Shown in pieces: positions 12,078-23,621 of a stretch of DNA of 64,000 nt; the first letter of the stretch is position 1; every line of letters starts with the position of its first letter. The notes under the pieces were generated by a model. The model ran no database searches, was not told the DNA's origin, and saw only the letters and a program-made list of their open reading frames with translations. The DNA comes from Gyrodactylus bullatarudis (Eukaryota > Platyhelminthes > Monogenea > Gyrodactylidea > Gyrodactylidae), in NCBI GenBank assembly GCA_012064415.1, contig SSNU01000160.1, forward strand, positions 1 through 64,000, in the 5' to 3' direction. Position numbers and translations under genes: made by a program.

Positions 12078-12782
12078 ATGGTTATGAGTAAACGTGCCAA
12101 AGTTCCACTGAAAAACATTCATCAAGATATTGCCATGGCAAAGGGTCATAAATATCGTGAAGAAGAAGATATCATTTTGCCTCCATACTTAACTGATAAT
12201 TGTATTATAGGTAGTATAGAGAAGGATATTGTCAACTATTTAGTGGGCAAATTTAAAATGAGGCCATGTTTACACGAAGAATATTTCTATACCGAAGCTA
12301 TAACAACTGATAGTCTGCCTGTACATAAAGTCATTATAGCCCCAATGATTGCGTATGCTCTCCTATTTCGATCGTTCAATATGATTGAATTTTTATTGCA
12401 AAAGAAAGCAGATATAAATCAGAGATTTTATGTATTATCATCAAAGAATCTTAACTCTCAAACAATTGAAACTACAGTACAGGAAGCTCCGTCAATTTTA
12501 TTGGTTACAGAAACATTTATCAAAGATGATATCAAGATAAATACTCAACTTCTTCAGCTAATCAACATGTTTAATGTAAACATTTCGAGTCCAGTAAAGA
12601 TTCGTCATCAGTTTTATAAGAGTGGTTCAACGCCAGAATCAAAGTGCTTCCAGACAACAATAATTTATCACATTGAAGCAAAAATTGACGAAAGCGATTC
12701 TGAAGAATTAAAGAAGAAATTGGAAGAAATCAAGAAACTCTTCAAGATCTATGAGACAAATCATTTGGAGTCAATAAACTAG
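12078..12782 (+). CDS. Unrecognised protein with one ankyrin-like segment
   Basis: A 234-aa single-exon frame starting at ATG 12078 (a second ATG follows two codons later). I do not recognise the family. Around residues 85-115 the sequence MIAYALLFRSFNMIEFLLQK, ending KADIN, resembles one ankyrin repeat (helix-turn-helix then a D/N turn). The C-terminus is a charged helix (SEELKKKLEEIKKLFK). It lies 167 nt after the TOG gene on the same strand and converges with the gene ending at 12834. Codon composition is like that of neighbouring genes, so it is probably real. Confidence 0.55.
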   Translation: MVMSKRAKVPLKNIHQDIAMAKGHKYREEEDIILPPYLTDNCIIGSIEKDIVNYLVGKFKMRPCLHEEYFYTEAITTDSLPVHKVIIAPMIAYALLFRSFNMIEFLLQKKADINQRFYVLSSKNLNSQTIETTVQEAPSILLVTETFIKDDIKINTQLLQLINMFNVNISSPVKIRHQFYKSGSTPESKCFQTTIIYHIEAKIDESDSEELKKKLEEIKKLFKIYETNHLESIN

Positions 12783-12833
12783 GGCCCAATAGCACACATG
12801 TTAAAAGAAAGAACTGAACATGATAAAAATATT

Positions 12834-13404
12834 TTATTTGATAAATCTAAATTTATTTTCATACTCGGATCTGACTTTTTTCAATCTCTCTCTTGACAAA
12901 TGATAGGCATCTGAAGAAAAAAAAATCATGTTTAATAACTGTAATGATTTGATAATAAGGGCTGTAAAAAAATAAAAAACGAATCAAGCAGCTGTAACGT
13001 TAAATGAAGGAAGAAGTTGATGCTAGTTATTTCACGAATAAGGCCTTTATTTCGGGCATATTCATCACTGTGATATATGCCATATAAGTAAAAATTTTCA
13101 AAATTACTACTTTAATTATATCAATGATTGTATGATTCCTTTTTTCTTCCTTCATCTAATATGACCTCGGGACCCAGCTCAAAACTGATGTGCGTAAACA
13201 GAACAGAATAATGTATTTAAGGAATGGAGACTCACTTAAAATGCTATTGATATCAGTCATTTGAATGCCAGAATTTTGAATTTTGCGATAATCTTCCTGT
13301 TTAACTGTCTCAAGATAATCTTTACTCTGAAAGATGACATTAAAAGAAACTTTTAATTTTCCTGAAGGCGATGATCGAAATCCATAACGAATCAACTTGG
13401 AGCC
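12834..13404 (-). CDS. Small unrecognised gene, 5' end not found
   Basis: Two exons are supported: 13404-13236, entered from an acceptor (tttttag at 13411-13405), and 12910-12834. They join in frame across a 325-nt GTGAGT...CAG intron. The readable product is about 82 aa: an N-terminal part with YGFRSSPSGKLKV, a middle with KIQNSGIQMTDINSIL, and a C-terminal basic helix ending in FRFIK. At least one upstream exon must carry the start codon. Family not recognised. The GKLxVxFxVIF segment faintly recalls Costars/ABRACL proteins, but the match is weak. Confidence 0.45.
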
Positions 13405-14296
13405 CTAAAAATATGGGTTAATCTATCTGAATTCGTCATGAATGCATCAATAGTTTATGTGTTTAGCCTTGCGATGAGAATTATTTCCACAAAAAAATTT
13501 ATGATACAACATAAAGAGACAGAGTGCGTTAAATATCGAATTTAAAAGGTATTTGGAAAGTTTAAAACTAAGCTAATGTTGATAGAAAGATAATAATCAT
13601 CTCTGAGCTGGAGATTCTAGTGGAGAAGTATTTTTAGCCTTTCTTCAAATTTGAGTTGAAAATTTGTATTTAAAATTAATTAGCTGTTGGTCGTATTCAT
13701 AAAAAACTGAATTCTAAAGAGACCCAAGAAGATTTATTACCTTTTGTTGGAAAATACCGTTAAATTGTGCAAAACATAATCATCGGTACGATACAGGTTG
13801 AGAAACGAATCATATACAAACTTACAAACTAATCAGATACCTAGCTGTTTCCTGAATTCATTGGATGTTAAAGAATATTTTGAATAAAAATAAAATTTTC
13901 AGATTACACCTGGCTTTTTGACATTATTCAATATGAAAATTCATCTTTCGACTTTGATTATAACCAATGCTTATTTCCTATCTAATTGTTGCTGCAGTTG
14001 AATTGAGTTTACATGCAATTTTAATGCTGTTCTGAACATGAGAAAAGAAAATTTGCTGCAAAAAAACTATTTTCCAAATCAAGATAAAATAAATTCATTG
14101 AGATATGGATATTGACAAGCTCAACGCATCTGGAAATGCTATGCCAAGAAGGTGCTGTTATTATTTTTTTATCTTTAAATCTGATTAACACCAAAAAAAT
14201 TGGGTCATTCTCATGATACGAAATGAGTCAGAAATATTTCAATAGCTTTATTCAGAGGTTGTTCTATCAAGCTAATTTACAAAGAAATAGTATAAG
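13405..14296. other. Non-coding stretch
   Basis: No convincing gene was found. The missing 5' exon or exons and promoter of the minus-strand gene ending at 12834 should lie here. AT-rich, with no recognised repeat. Confidence 0.4.
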
Positions 14297-15088
14297 TTAA
14301 AGAATACAAGAGTCATGAATGGAAATAAGAATATTATGTAAGCTGAAAAACACCAAAAACTTTTCAATGAATAGCAACAGTGAAGAGAAAAAGGTGAAAA
14401 AGCTCACATAGGGGATGGTAGTTGAAAATTAAACGAATAATTCTTTTGAACACACAAATCAGGTTTATACATGCTGATGAAGAATTACTCCTTCACCCAC
14501 ACATCTACGCTGTCATCTCCTGGGTTCTTGTTTAAATAGAAAAATTAGAAATTGAAACAGCATGGTTTTCGTTTTTAAGATGTTTGGTCACCGCAATATC
14601 TTTATTGAGGTGATCATGACATCTTGTTGACAACTTCCTAATTTTACAGCACCACCACAGTCACACTGAAATTTGTTGATCAATAGAGTTTTTTCTCGAG
14701 GGTCGAGTAATTCCTTATAATTATGGATTAAACTGAATAATCTCTGAGTTTTAAATACAATTTTTAATTGTATATTGTCATAATGTTGATCGATGAGATT
14801 GTTCAGTTTTCTCCTAACATCATTACTAAAACCATCCCCTTTAAAGTTTAGTTTCATGAAAATTTTTGTTTTCTCGCCTTCCTCTGTATTGACAACCTCA
14901 TCTCTAACCAAAGGTTGATTGTCCACAAATTTGGCTGGATAACCATTTTCCATTAAACAAGACTTTGCCGTCTCTATTTCTCTTGATATTTCTTCCGGAC
15001 TAGCAATCGTTCGTATTCAGCTTATTATTAACTTTTTTTCAGCTTACATAATATTCTTATTTCCATTCATGACTCTTATATTCTTTAA
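14297..15088. mobile_element. 792-bp element with ~52-bp TIRs (family C)
   Basis: 14297-14349 and 15036-15088 are inverted copies differing at about one position. Just inside the left end lies a block (caacagtgaagagaaaaagg and neighbours) also found at 38.56-38.68 kb and, reversed, at 57.0 kb. The body encloses a minus-strand reverse-transcriptase fragment (separate entry). No clear target-site duplication was seen. A short ~290-bp relative made almost only of inverted ends lies at 56896-57187. Confidence 0.7.
14588..15004 (-). pseudogene. Reverse-transcriptase C-terminal fragment (Penelope-like type)
   Basis: The readable frame continues upstream of the ATG at 14953 (SPEEISREIETAKSCL, then NGYPAKF) and runs to a stop at 14588, ~140 aa. 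It matches the linker after the polymerase domain of Penelope-like and related retroelement reverse transcriptases: NGYP..f, a KL..LI segment, then 'vFKTqrlfsLi...K' and the Cys pair (CDCGG) that normally precedes a GIY-YIG endonuclease. The polymerase motifs and endonuclease are absent, so it is dead. A second, more decayed copy of the same stretch is at 38.77-38.90 kb. Confidence 0.6.
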
Positions 15089-15089
15089 A

Positions 15090-15444
15090 TTAAGCTCATT
15101 GATATCAAGTTGGGAATCAAAGATTTTTACAAAATATTTTCATCAAGAATCCGAATATGTTAAAGTGTTTTGGAAATCCAGATCATGTTCCCTACTTTTA
15201 CCATTTGAAGAAAATAAATTTGAAAAAAATTACTTTTAATAAAAATATGGTCAATTTTAGCGCCAAAATCCTATTTTTTCCAACTTTAAACTGAAAATTT
15301 CTATTGATTTGAGAATGAGAGAACAAGAGATTTTTCAGAATTAGACTAGAAAACCATTTTTGCTTAATTTGTTTTAATGTTTTTCTAAAAATAGAGATTT
15401 TTTTTAAATTATAGATTCCCAACTTCATATCAACCAACGTTATG
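15090..15444. repeat. Foldback family FB copy (shorter arms)
   Basis: It begins 'taagctcattgatatcaagt' and ends with the reverse complement of the same terminal motif (aacttcatatcaacc). Internal parts match the 9.45-10.2 kb copy (tttgaagaaaataaa, ttttttccaactttaaactg), but the arms are diverged and the centre collapsed. It abuts the family-C TIR element. Confidence 0.7.
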
Positions 15445-15696
15445 TAGATTTTAGTAGTCTTATTAGAATCCGAATAAAATTATTCGAAGTGTAAGTTAGG
15501 TTATCTAAAAGTGAACATTTGCCCCCTCTTGTTTTGCAGTAATTTTTCTGAATGACAAAGAGACTAAGGGCTTTTTAACATCGATGAAATGAAAACGAAT
15601 CCCTTGCGGTAAGTTTTCATGTCATCGATAATAAAAAGACCAACACGATTCAAAGTAAACTTAGAGAGAAATAAGAGGGGGCAACTGTTCTCTAAT

Positions 15697-18600
15697 TTAA
15701 CCGTGAACTTGTTTATTTTGGGTTATGAATTTAGTTTCCATGGTTAAATGATTTGAGAGCTCATCATTGTCTATTCGTGAGAAATATAGCAAATAATTTT
15801 TTTCCTCGCCAGAATAGTGAATCACTATTAGTGATGATATGTAAATTTGAAAATTTACCTGCTTCATATTGATTCCATTGGAATAAGTTGGGTCTTCTAA
15901 TTGAGGATCTCCGCCAATGAAAAATCGTCTAAGCTCGCTAGTGATTGATCCATCACGTGGATACCAACTATTCAAGTTCAACTCATGATAGCCAGTTGTC
16001 AGAGGTAAATAGGTCCAGGCATAACCTTCGGTTCTGTTTACATTTAATGAATTTATTGAAGAAATCTCAAAGAAAATACATGGCCAATTCTGTTGTAAGA
16101 GTCTTGTTTCAGAGTCCTTCTCCTTTGACTTGTAGACTAGATCAAATTCAAGGGGGAAGGAAAAATAAGAGACTTCATCAAAGTCGACTTCTTTAGATTC
16201 TGATACTTGCGTACATCCAAAGATTTTTGTATTTTTTGAGGCTAAAAAATCTAGGGAAAGAAAAAACATTATAAGTTTTTTCTCAATTTATAAGAGTTAG
16301 CCAAAATCTAGGTCAAAGTGTGATTTTTTCGCATTATAGTAGAATAAGCCTAGATGCATTTAACGAATTCGTAGATCCGCCTAAAAATTGATCGAATTTG
16401 TGAAATAGTGAACAGATATTAGCCAATTAGAATTAAGACAAGAAATTAGTTTTTTTCATAAAAATGTTTTGACCTGTTGGGGGAAGGTTCAATTTTCTCA
16501 AAGGATAGACAAAACCAATAAATTTTAAAGTGATTTTCTTAGTTTTTTGGCCATTTAGTTGGAGTTTTTATGATTTCTTTTCTTATTTCTGTTTAGCTAA
16601 TATCTGCCTACTATATATCCCTAAAATTATATTGATGTATCCGAATAAATTTTACTAAATATTCAGTAGGATGTACTTTGCTAAATACACCCGGTCTATC
16701 CTACTTTGGCCTACTTTTATTATATCGTAGTAATCAGTGGGAAACTTATGAATTCAGTTCATCAACTAGACAGACTGAAAAAGTCAGCGAACGTAGGAAA
16801 ACCTGTCTTTTAAGTTTGAGAACCTTGAAGATATTGAAGCTTCTAGAATTATCCGGATCAGAAAAAGATCCCATGCTCAAGAGGATATTATTATTGCTCA
16901 AAAGAAATACATCTTTTAAAGTTCTCAGCCTGCTCTAAATTTCTTCTTGAGAAATACAGTTTTATGTTCAAGGTTGATAAGTACACACCATTAAATAGCT
17001 TGTTTATCAATTCCCAAAATAGGTTCATTAGAATTAACATTGACATATATTGCATAACTGGTCTCCAGATCCACAACATATGCACCTTTTTATTTATGTT
17101 AATTCCAGACCAATCAGATTTATCCTCAAACTATTTTAAAAATTATAACTCTAATTCATTTGCATATTTTTGTATAGAATAAATAAATAAATTCTCTATC
17201 CAAAAGAACTAACTAAATTTACCTTATTTATTAAAAAATTCTTAAAACTACTTTTGCGGTCGCTTGAAAGTAGATAGGGAAAATGTATAGAAAAGTATCG
17301 AAAATAAAATTTATAAAAAGGTTTTCAGATGATTAGAGGTATCATCATCCATGAATAATTCATTCTGATACCGAATATGTATTCATATTCAATCTACGAG
17401 GGCATATTAAATAGACTCGGACCTGAAGGGGTTAAAGTAGATAATAAGTACTTTTTTAATAAATACTACAGTTAGTAACAGTAACAAATGTAAAGCTATT
17501 CTGAAAATAGTCTTCGCATATGCCGAAACTAAGAAACTGTTCAAACAGAAATAACGAATTTAATTAGATTTAATTATTTAGAGTTAAAATAACTTACTTT
17601 CAGGTAAATCTAAAAAATAACTAACATAAACTGAAGCATTTTCAAAATTCCAAGCTGACTCGATTTGTCCCATGAATATTGCTCTCATTTTGAAATTTTC
17701 CATAGGTAAGAGGGATTTTTCTCTTGTGAATTCATTAATTTTGAACTTTTCAAGAAGATTTGTTGAAGATCTTCTCTGGAGTTTGGTGAAATTTTCAATT
17801 TTAAAATGATATTCGTAAAAATCTTTTGTCAAACGACTTGTGAAAGAGTATGGAGTCTCTGATGAGTTGAGATCTGGACTAAAAGTAATGACACCATTGT
17901 CATACGTTATATCAATAAGGAGAACATCTTCTGAATACTTTTCCTTTGTAATCTGATAGTAAATCAACATTTTTTTCTGATTTATAATTGGTAAGTGTCT
18001 AATTTTTCTTTCTTCATCGGAAAAATTTTCTGACACAATAATGTATTTATAATTTCCTTTTTCTTCACTTCTATTGCTGCTAGACAAAGCCATTTTAGAC
18101 AGCTCTGAGACAAAATCTGTTTGAATGACAGGACTTTTTATCTTTTTTGTCTTCTCGTCGTTTTCTGTCATTGTGTAAAAGTTTGTCGTTGATTGTCTAA
18201 TGAAGTTAGATTCAAAATGCTTACTCTTTGGCCAGATTAGTATATGGTAAATTTTCATTCGGCTCTTTCGATACTTTAATTTGTTCCTCTTTGGAGAGGA
18301 TTTTTTGTTGCCATTTAACTGTCAAATTTTCAATATTTCTTTTGTTTGTACTATCATCATTAAATTCTAGTCGAGAAACAGATACACAAAGTTTCAGATT
18401 ATTAATATCATCTATTGTAAAATAGCTCATGTCTTGTTTATAATTCCTTTTTGTACGAAAGTTTTTTAAACATCTGTTTTGCAAATTAATTCTTTATTTT
18501 GTTTAAGTTAACTGCGAGATTTTGATTTTGTGACGTATTATCGCTCTGCTCAGATATTGATACGATATTCTCTTTTAACAGTGGGTCTTTGGGGGATTTG

Positions 18601-18795
18601 GCTAAACTATTTCATGATAATAGGGAATTACCTTTCTAATTCTTGAACTAGGTTCTCAAGCGTGTTCTCATAATACTTTTCGACAGGTTGTAGCAAGAGA
18701 TATGGTCGAAGTTTCTTTTGGATCAAAATTTCTGTTGTAGGTATCGCTCTCCTCCTTCTTTTAAAAATTGAATTCCGTTTGAATGAAGGCTCCAT
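15697..18795 (-). CDS. MKS1: MKS1, B9-domain ciliary transition-zone protein
   Basis: About 545 aa (human ~559) in five exons: 18795-18632, 18606 to about 18535, about 18473-18225, 18196-17598 and 16250-15697. The exon 2/3 junction is uncertain. Conserved MKS1 marks include an N-terminal WQQKILSK segment, a central stretch with NGVITFSPDL, then the B9 domain. The B9 domain shows SKNTKIFGCTQV, a WP.I.FEISS.NS.N...EGYA..LP strand set, and the near-invariant ELRRFFIGG followed by LEDPTY. B9 proteins of the MKS module sit at the base of cilia and gate protein entry, which implies a ciliated organism. Introns are 25, about 61, 28 and 1347 nt. The 1347-nt intron contains short open frames I take as noise. 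Confidence 0.9.
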
Positions 18796-19084
18796 TTCAT
18801 TGGAAACTTAATTTTTTGCACGACTCTTTCTAGTTAACTTAATTTTGCTCAGAATAATTGAATTATCGCTAAAACATAAATTTTGATTTTCTTTTCAAAA
18901 AATAAACTATCAATTTTATAGATTTTATAAGAATAAGGTGAAAAGCAGAGAATACTAATATTAGATATTGTTATAATAAAATATTTATTTTTGGTAAATT
19001 AATTTTACAACTGCTTAAATTGAATCGAATAATTCACAAATAAAACTACCTCAAAAATAAAACTCGGAAATCTCAGCTGATATT

Positions 19085-20857
19085 TTATGAGCACTGCATT
19101 TTTTCCGAAGCAGCTTTCGGAGTCTTTTGTGACTCTCCTTGAGGTCTAGTTCCATCTATAGGCTTGTAAAATAGCGTAGAGACAAATTTTTTTCTGTAAC
19201 GGCTAATCACGCTTAAAACGATGACTCCATTCTAAAGATGAATAAAAATTTAATGATTATTTTCATGTATAATAATCAAAACGTACCTTAATTGATAGGG
19301 CATATAGATGATTCAACATAACATGATTAGGTTGAGGAAGAAGATTCGGATCACAGTGATCATTAGTGCTTTTATTCAAGAGACCTTGAAGTAAATGGGG
19401 AGGCAATATGGGAGGATTAATATGACTTTTTGAGACTTCTGTAAAATTTGAAGCCATCTTATTTGGGTTTCTCGGATCGGAAGGAATTACCTGTGAATAA
19501 TCTCCTGGAGGGGAACTGCAACGAGATTCAGTCTTTGAGCCCTAAATAATAAATTGATTTGTTCATGAATAACTTGAAAAATGCCAATATCTCATTCTTG
19601 AATTCTGATAAAATTATAAGCAAAAGCCTTTTTGGCCAAGCTTGAAAACTGCAATCAAATAAATTAAAGTAATTAAATAGAGATTTTCTTTGAAAATACG
19701 CAGCTGTTATCATAAGATGCTTATTCACTCTCAGACAAATTGTTATGGAATTATCTCACCTAGAATAGTCTCTCCAAAGAATATTCATTATACTTGGTTA
19801 CCAGATTCTTGTAGTACAGATAATACTCGGAGCTTTTTGAAAATAAATTTGTTTTGGAATTTACTTTGACTGTAACATGAAAAACTGGATTTTTTAAACA
19901 TTACAGATCTGGGTCAAATTAATAACGATCAATTAACATTAAAAATAAAAGTCGTGACAAAACATTCATCTTGTTATTCAAAACAGAACCTGTAGAATGA
20001 AAGAAAATTTGGACAACTTATATGCAAAATTAAAAGAATTCTAATTTTTTCTAAAAATCTAGAGCAAAACCTAGACATGATTTACATATATTTCAAGAAA
20101 AAATTATAAAAAAGAAGAAACTTACCTCATCATTGGAGTGTTTGGAATTTTCCATGTCTTTCTCTAAAGCTGCCAATACATCTTGATCTGATGCTTGAAT
20201 ATCAATGACATTGTTTTTAGTTCCAAATTTGTTGTCAGTAAAGGGTTTTGTGGGGTCATGATACCAGGCTCCATCGATAAAATATTTATACTCATGTCTA
20301 CCCGGAAGGCATTCAATTATGACCCAGGCTCCGTTAGAGGTTTTGACCATGGGAACTTTGCCTTGCCAATTGTTAAAAGAGCCAGAAATGTAAATTTCCT
20401 TTCCTCCGCCATTCCAACGAAAAACAGTTGAGACATAATTAGAATCGATAGGATACCGATCAGAAGATTCGATATTGTCACCTTGTTGTTTGACTGAGAA
20501 AAATTTGTTTTGGTGCACAGATGCAGTAAGATCTTCGTCAGCCTGAAAGATATCACTTTCAGGAAAATCTGGATGAATACTTGTTGCTTCAAACAATGAG
20601 GTTACTTCAGACAAATCAGGATGAGACTGAGAAATATCCAATATATCATTTGGTAATGAGATTTCACACTCAAACTTAAAAAAAGATGCCATTCATTATA
20701 AAATAGATAGTATAATTGAGAGGCGACTCACACTCTTTTTTTGTCTTTTTGTAGGAAAGCTTACTCCAGCGAATTGAGAGTTGACACTGCATGGTGAATG
20801 CAAACCAGACTCGGCAGAAAATATTCGTTTGTTGGACAATGAAGGTGAATTACCCAT
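19085..20857 (-). CDS. AMP-activated protein kinase beta subunit
   Basis: Four exons (20857-20732, 20674-20126, 19541-19287, 19231-19085) give about 358 aa. The N-terminus is MGNSPS, a classic N-myristoylation start (MGNxxS) shared with AMPK beta. Residues ~128-215 form the CBM48 glycogen-binding module (VFRWNGGGKEIYISGSFNNW; later DGAWYHDP). The C-terminal alpha/gamma-binding region is unmistakable: PPILPPHLLQ, then PNHVMLNHLYALSIK, then YRKKFVSTLFYKPI. Known beta subunits end at that KPI; here the frame continues for about 23 further residues. Introns are 57, 584 and 55 nt. It would scaffold the catalytic alpha and AMP-sensing gamma subunits. It is divergently arranged with survivin, ~200 nt apart. 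Confidence 0.92.
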
Positions 20858-21059
20858 TTTATGAGATTATCACAGAATTATATAACTTTTATGAGTTCAT
20901 CTTTTGATATATTTCAAAGAGTTTCATCGACTAAAACTTTGGTCAGCATATCTCGTTTATTTTATTAGTGTTAAAGTTTGTTTAATCAGCTTATTATATT
21001 ATTAATAATTTATAATTAAATTATAATAACTGAAAATTTTCAGTGAAAAATAGCCAATA
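20858..21059. promoter_or_regulatory. Shared intergenic region of AMPK beta and survivin genes
   Basis: The 202-bp AT-rich spacer lies between two divergent start codons and must hold both promoters and 5' UTRs. No specific factor motif can be named with confidence. Confidence 0.45.
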
Positions 21060-21521
21060 ATGATGAATTCCTCCGCTTACGGCTTTAATAAGAATAAACT
21101 TGATCTGTTCAAAGCTAATATCCCTTTCTTCGATTATCTTAAACTTGAAAAACGTCTTGAAACATTTCAGGGTTGGCCATATGATGAGAAATCTCCCTGT
21201 TCTGCTCAAGAGCTCGCAAAGGCTGGATTTATCATGTCCAATGCCGGGAGCAAATCCTGCTTCTGCTTTATTTGTTTGAAAGAACTCGAAGGCTTTGAGA
21301 AGAATGATATACCATTGGAAGAACACAGAAGTCACTCTTCACTATGTCCTTTCTTTAAGATGCAGCCTTTTGAAAAGCAGTCGACTAGGGAATTTTTAAA
21401 TTCTTTGAGTCTTTGGATAAATTTCACCTATGAGCATCTACATCAAATTTCCGTTTATGCAATGAAAACTTATGACAAGAATCTAGATTTTATAAAGGAA
21501 AAGTTTGCAACTCGAAAATAA
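21060..21521 (+). CDS. BIRC5: Survivin/deterin-type BIR protein
   Basis: A 153-aa single-exon protein, close to survivin's 142 aa. One BIR domain covers residues ~20-100: KRLETFQGWP, then the A..LAKAGFIMS segment, then the zinc ligands as CFIC (C-x2-C), His in EEHRSHSS and Cys in LCPF. After it comes a long helix (WINFTYEHL... to the C-terminus), the layout of survivin rather than of multi-BIR IAPs. Survivin targets the chromosomal passenger complex (Aurora B, INCENP, borealin) to centromeres and the midzone. The first ATG is used; a second follows directly. It converges with TADA2B. Confidence 0.88.
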   Translation: MMNSSAYGFNKNKLDLFKANIPFFDYLKLEKRLETFQGWPYDEKSPCSAQELAKAGFIMSNAGSKSCFCFICLKELEGFEKNDIPLEEHRSHSSLCPFFKMQPFEKQSTREFLNSLSLWINFTYEHLHQISVYAMKTYDKNLDFIKEKFATRK

Positions 21522-21703
21522 TAAAAAAGTTTATTTTTATCTTTGTTCTTCTTTCACACGCGATATATAAAGGAATAAAGTTCTCACAAATAGCATTTAA
21601 ATGAAAAAAAGCAATCAATAAATAATTCATTCTCTTGATAAGTTGGAGACATTTTCATGAAAATGCATTAATCTTTGCTAGCAGGATAGTTGAAAAAAAG
21701 GTG

Positions 21704-23282
21704 TTATGAATTTCTGGAAACTCTTCTAAGTCGACCACGTCTTGTCTGAAGTGTAGATTCTGTCTCAACTGGGCTTTTATCCATTTCAGATTTTCTTTTG
21801 TAAAAGGAAAGAATAGAGCTATTCCCTCCTCGACCTCTTTTGCTCAGTGGTTGCTGAGCTGAACCTCTGCTTTTCCTACGTTTCCTGTCAGAGCATGAGC
21901 TTGATGTTTCAGAGCCAAATTGACGATGGGATATTTGTTGTGATTCTCCATCAATTAATTCGTTTTCCGTAGTTATATCAATCTCACAAATACTATTATT
22001 CTTTGACCTTTCCTTGCGCGCATCGCAATCTCGATATGCAGGATAGACAAAAATTTCACTCTTGACCAGAGACTTTTTAGGTTTTTTATCTGTAAGGGAT
22101 TTTACACCCTTTTTGTGTAAATCTATCAAGAGGGTTATCTCGGAGGATAATATTTCTTCTTTGTGAAGATTGTTTAAAAATTGAAATGATTGCAGAGGAT
22201 TCAAAAATCGAATATACGTCTTAAGTTTGGGGTTTATATGGAAGCAATCATAACTTGATAGCTGCTCATAAAAAGGTCCTAGATTGGATTCAAGATTGTT
22301 CTTCTTTGCCAAATCGATGGGAGTAAGAGGTTTGGCAATATGACGATGAGCAGTATACTTTTTATTGACAGAAGATGTTCTCTTTGAACGCATTGAGACA
22401 TAATTTGTTTTATTGAATGAGTTTTGAGCTTTTTGGGATATGGAATCTGATAAGTTTGTGATTGTAATAGCTCGCCTTTTACACTAAAAAAGATATTTAT
22501 AAACAAGATAAAATCATAAAAATTTCAGCTAACCTTCTTTCCAAGTATGCTATTCATTATCAGAGTAATAAGACCATGTTGGATAGCAATATTTTTCCGG
22601 CGAAATCTCTCTCTAAGTCGATTTATATAAATATCAATATGTGCAATTTTGAGTTGGATTTCATTCTCAGTCTGTTGGTCTGTGGATGAAGTTGACATGA
22701 TTCTGGTGAGCAAAGATTCAGCATCATTATCATATTCTCGTTCGAAATCTTCACGAAGCTTCATAAATCCCAAAAGACATTCTTCCTCTGAAGATAAGAG
22801 ACCAGGAACAAAAATTAAATCTGATTTCTTGGAGTGCATTTCGAATGAATCATCAAAAACAACTTTATGATGGTCAGAATTTTTTTTATCCAACTGAAAT
22901 ACTCCACTCAAGAAATATTTTTCAAAATGTTCTTTGCATTCATCTGAAGATTTTATTTGAATACGCTTTGAGACATCTTCCCAATTTCCAACACCATGTC
23001 TTTCGACTTCATTGAGAAAATTTAATTCATTCTGAACATTCCAGCCGTTTAATTTAGTATCAATCGATATTTCGTTAGACTTCTTGTGAATAATTTTATA
23101 TCCATGAGTTTTTACATGCTTTCCAGCTTCAACTCCATGAATGAAACACTAGTGAAATCAAGTTATTATTATAGATTACGTACAAAGTAGCACAAAATTA
23201 TACTAGGACAAACAGAACATTTGTAATGGATATTTGATAAATTTCTTACACAATAAGAACATATATTATTGTTGGAAAACAT
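21704..23282 (-). CDS. TADA2B: TADA2B-like SAGA adaptor (Ada2), no SWIRM domain visible
   Basis: Three exons (23282-23184, 23148-22534, 22483-21704) encode about 497 aa, with introns of 35 and 50 nt. Residues 1-55 form a ZZ zinc finger (CSYC...CSVC...CYFC, then KTHGYKI) split by the 35-nt intron. Next is a SANT/Myb domain (WNVQNELNFLNEVERHG.GNWEDVS). Then comes the Ada2 signature LLGFMKLREDFEREYDNDAE, followed by IAHIDIYINRLRERFRRKNI, which matches TADA2B more than TADA2A. Ada2 proteins link the Gcn5 acetyltransferase to SAGA. The C-terminal ~150 residues are Ser/Arg/Lys-rich and end in RRVSRNS; the SWIRM domain normally found at the end is not seen. Confidence 0.87.
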
Positions 23283-23621
23283 TTTTCATTAATTTTCAAA
23301 ATTTATCATAACGGCTCATAATTTGTAAATTAAAACAATCCATTGTTCTAAACTTATCATTCTCATTTTAGTTTAAAATGAGCGACTGTTTTGAAAAGTT
23401 AATCTTATTTGAGACTCAAATTTTGTCAAAATTATTTTGATTAACTCAAGTTATCGAACTGAGCCAAGTTGATAGTTATCTAGGTAAATTAAATTTTTCG
23501 TTCTATATTGTAAATTCAATCAGCTAATATTTTAATGAATAAAAAAGTATTTTTATTATTAACAAGCAATCTTTTATAGATTTATCTAGTTAACTGATAA
23601 CTTTTTACAAAAATATATCAT
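23283..23621. other. Intergenic, 3' of Mps1 and 5' of TADA2B
   Basis: 339 bp between two minus-strand genes. AT-rich, presumably the promoter of TADA2B and the 3' UTR of Mps1. No feature recognised. Confidence 0.45.

Noticed and set aside
15697..16250. B9D1 or B9D2 as identity of the B9 protein
   Set aside because: Those are ~200 aa and lack the long N-terminal region. The ELRRFFIGG block and ~545-aa length fit MKS1.
16678..17182. Open frames inside the 1.35-kb MKS1 intron
   Set aside because: No homology or splice logic, both strands overlap, and composition follows AT content.
20195..20592. Alternate frames over the AMPK beta CBM48 exon
   Set aside because: Shadows of the conserved frame.
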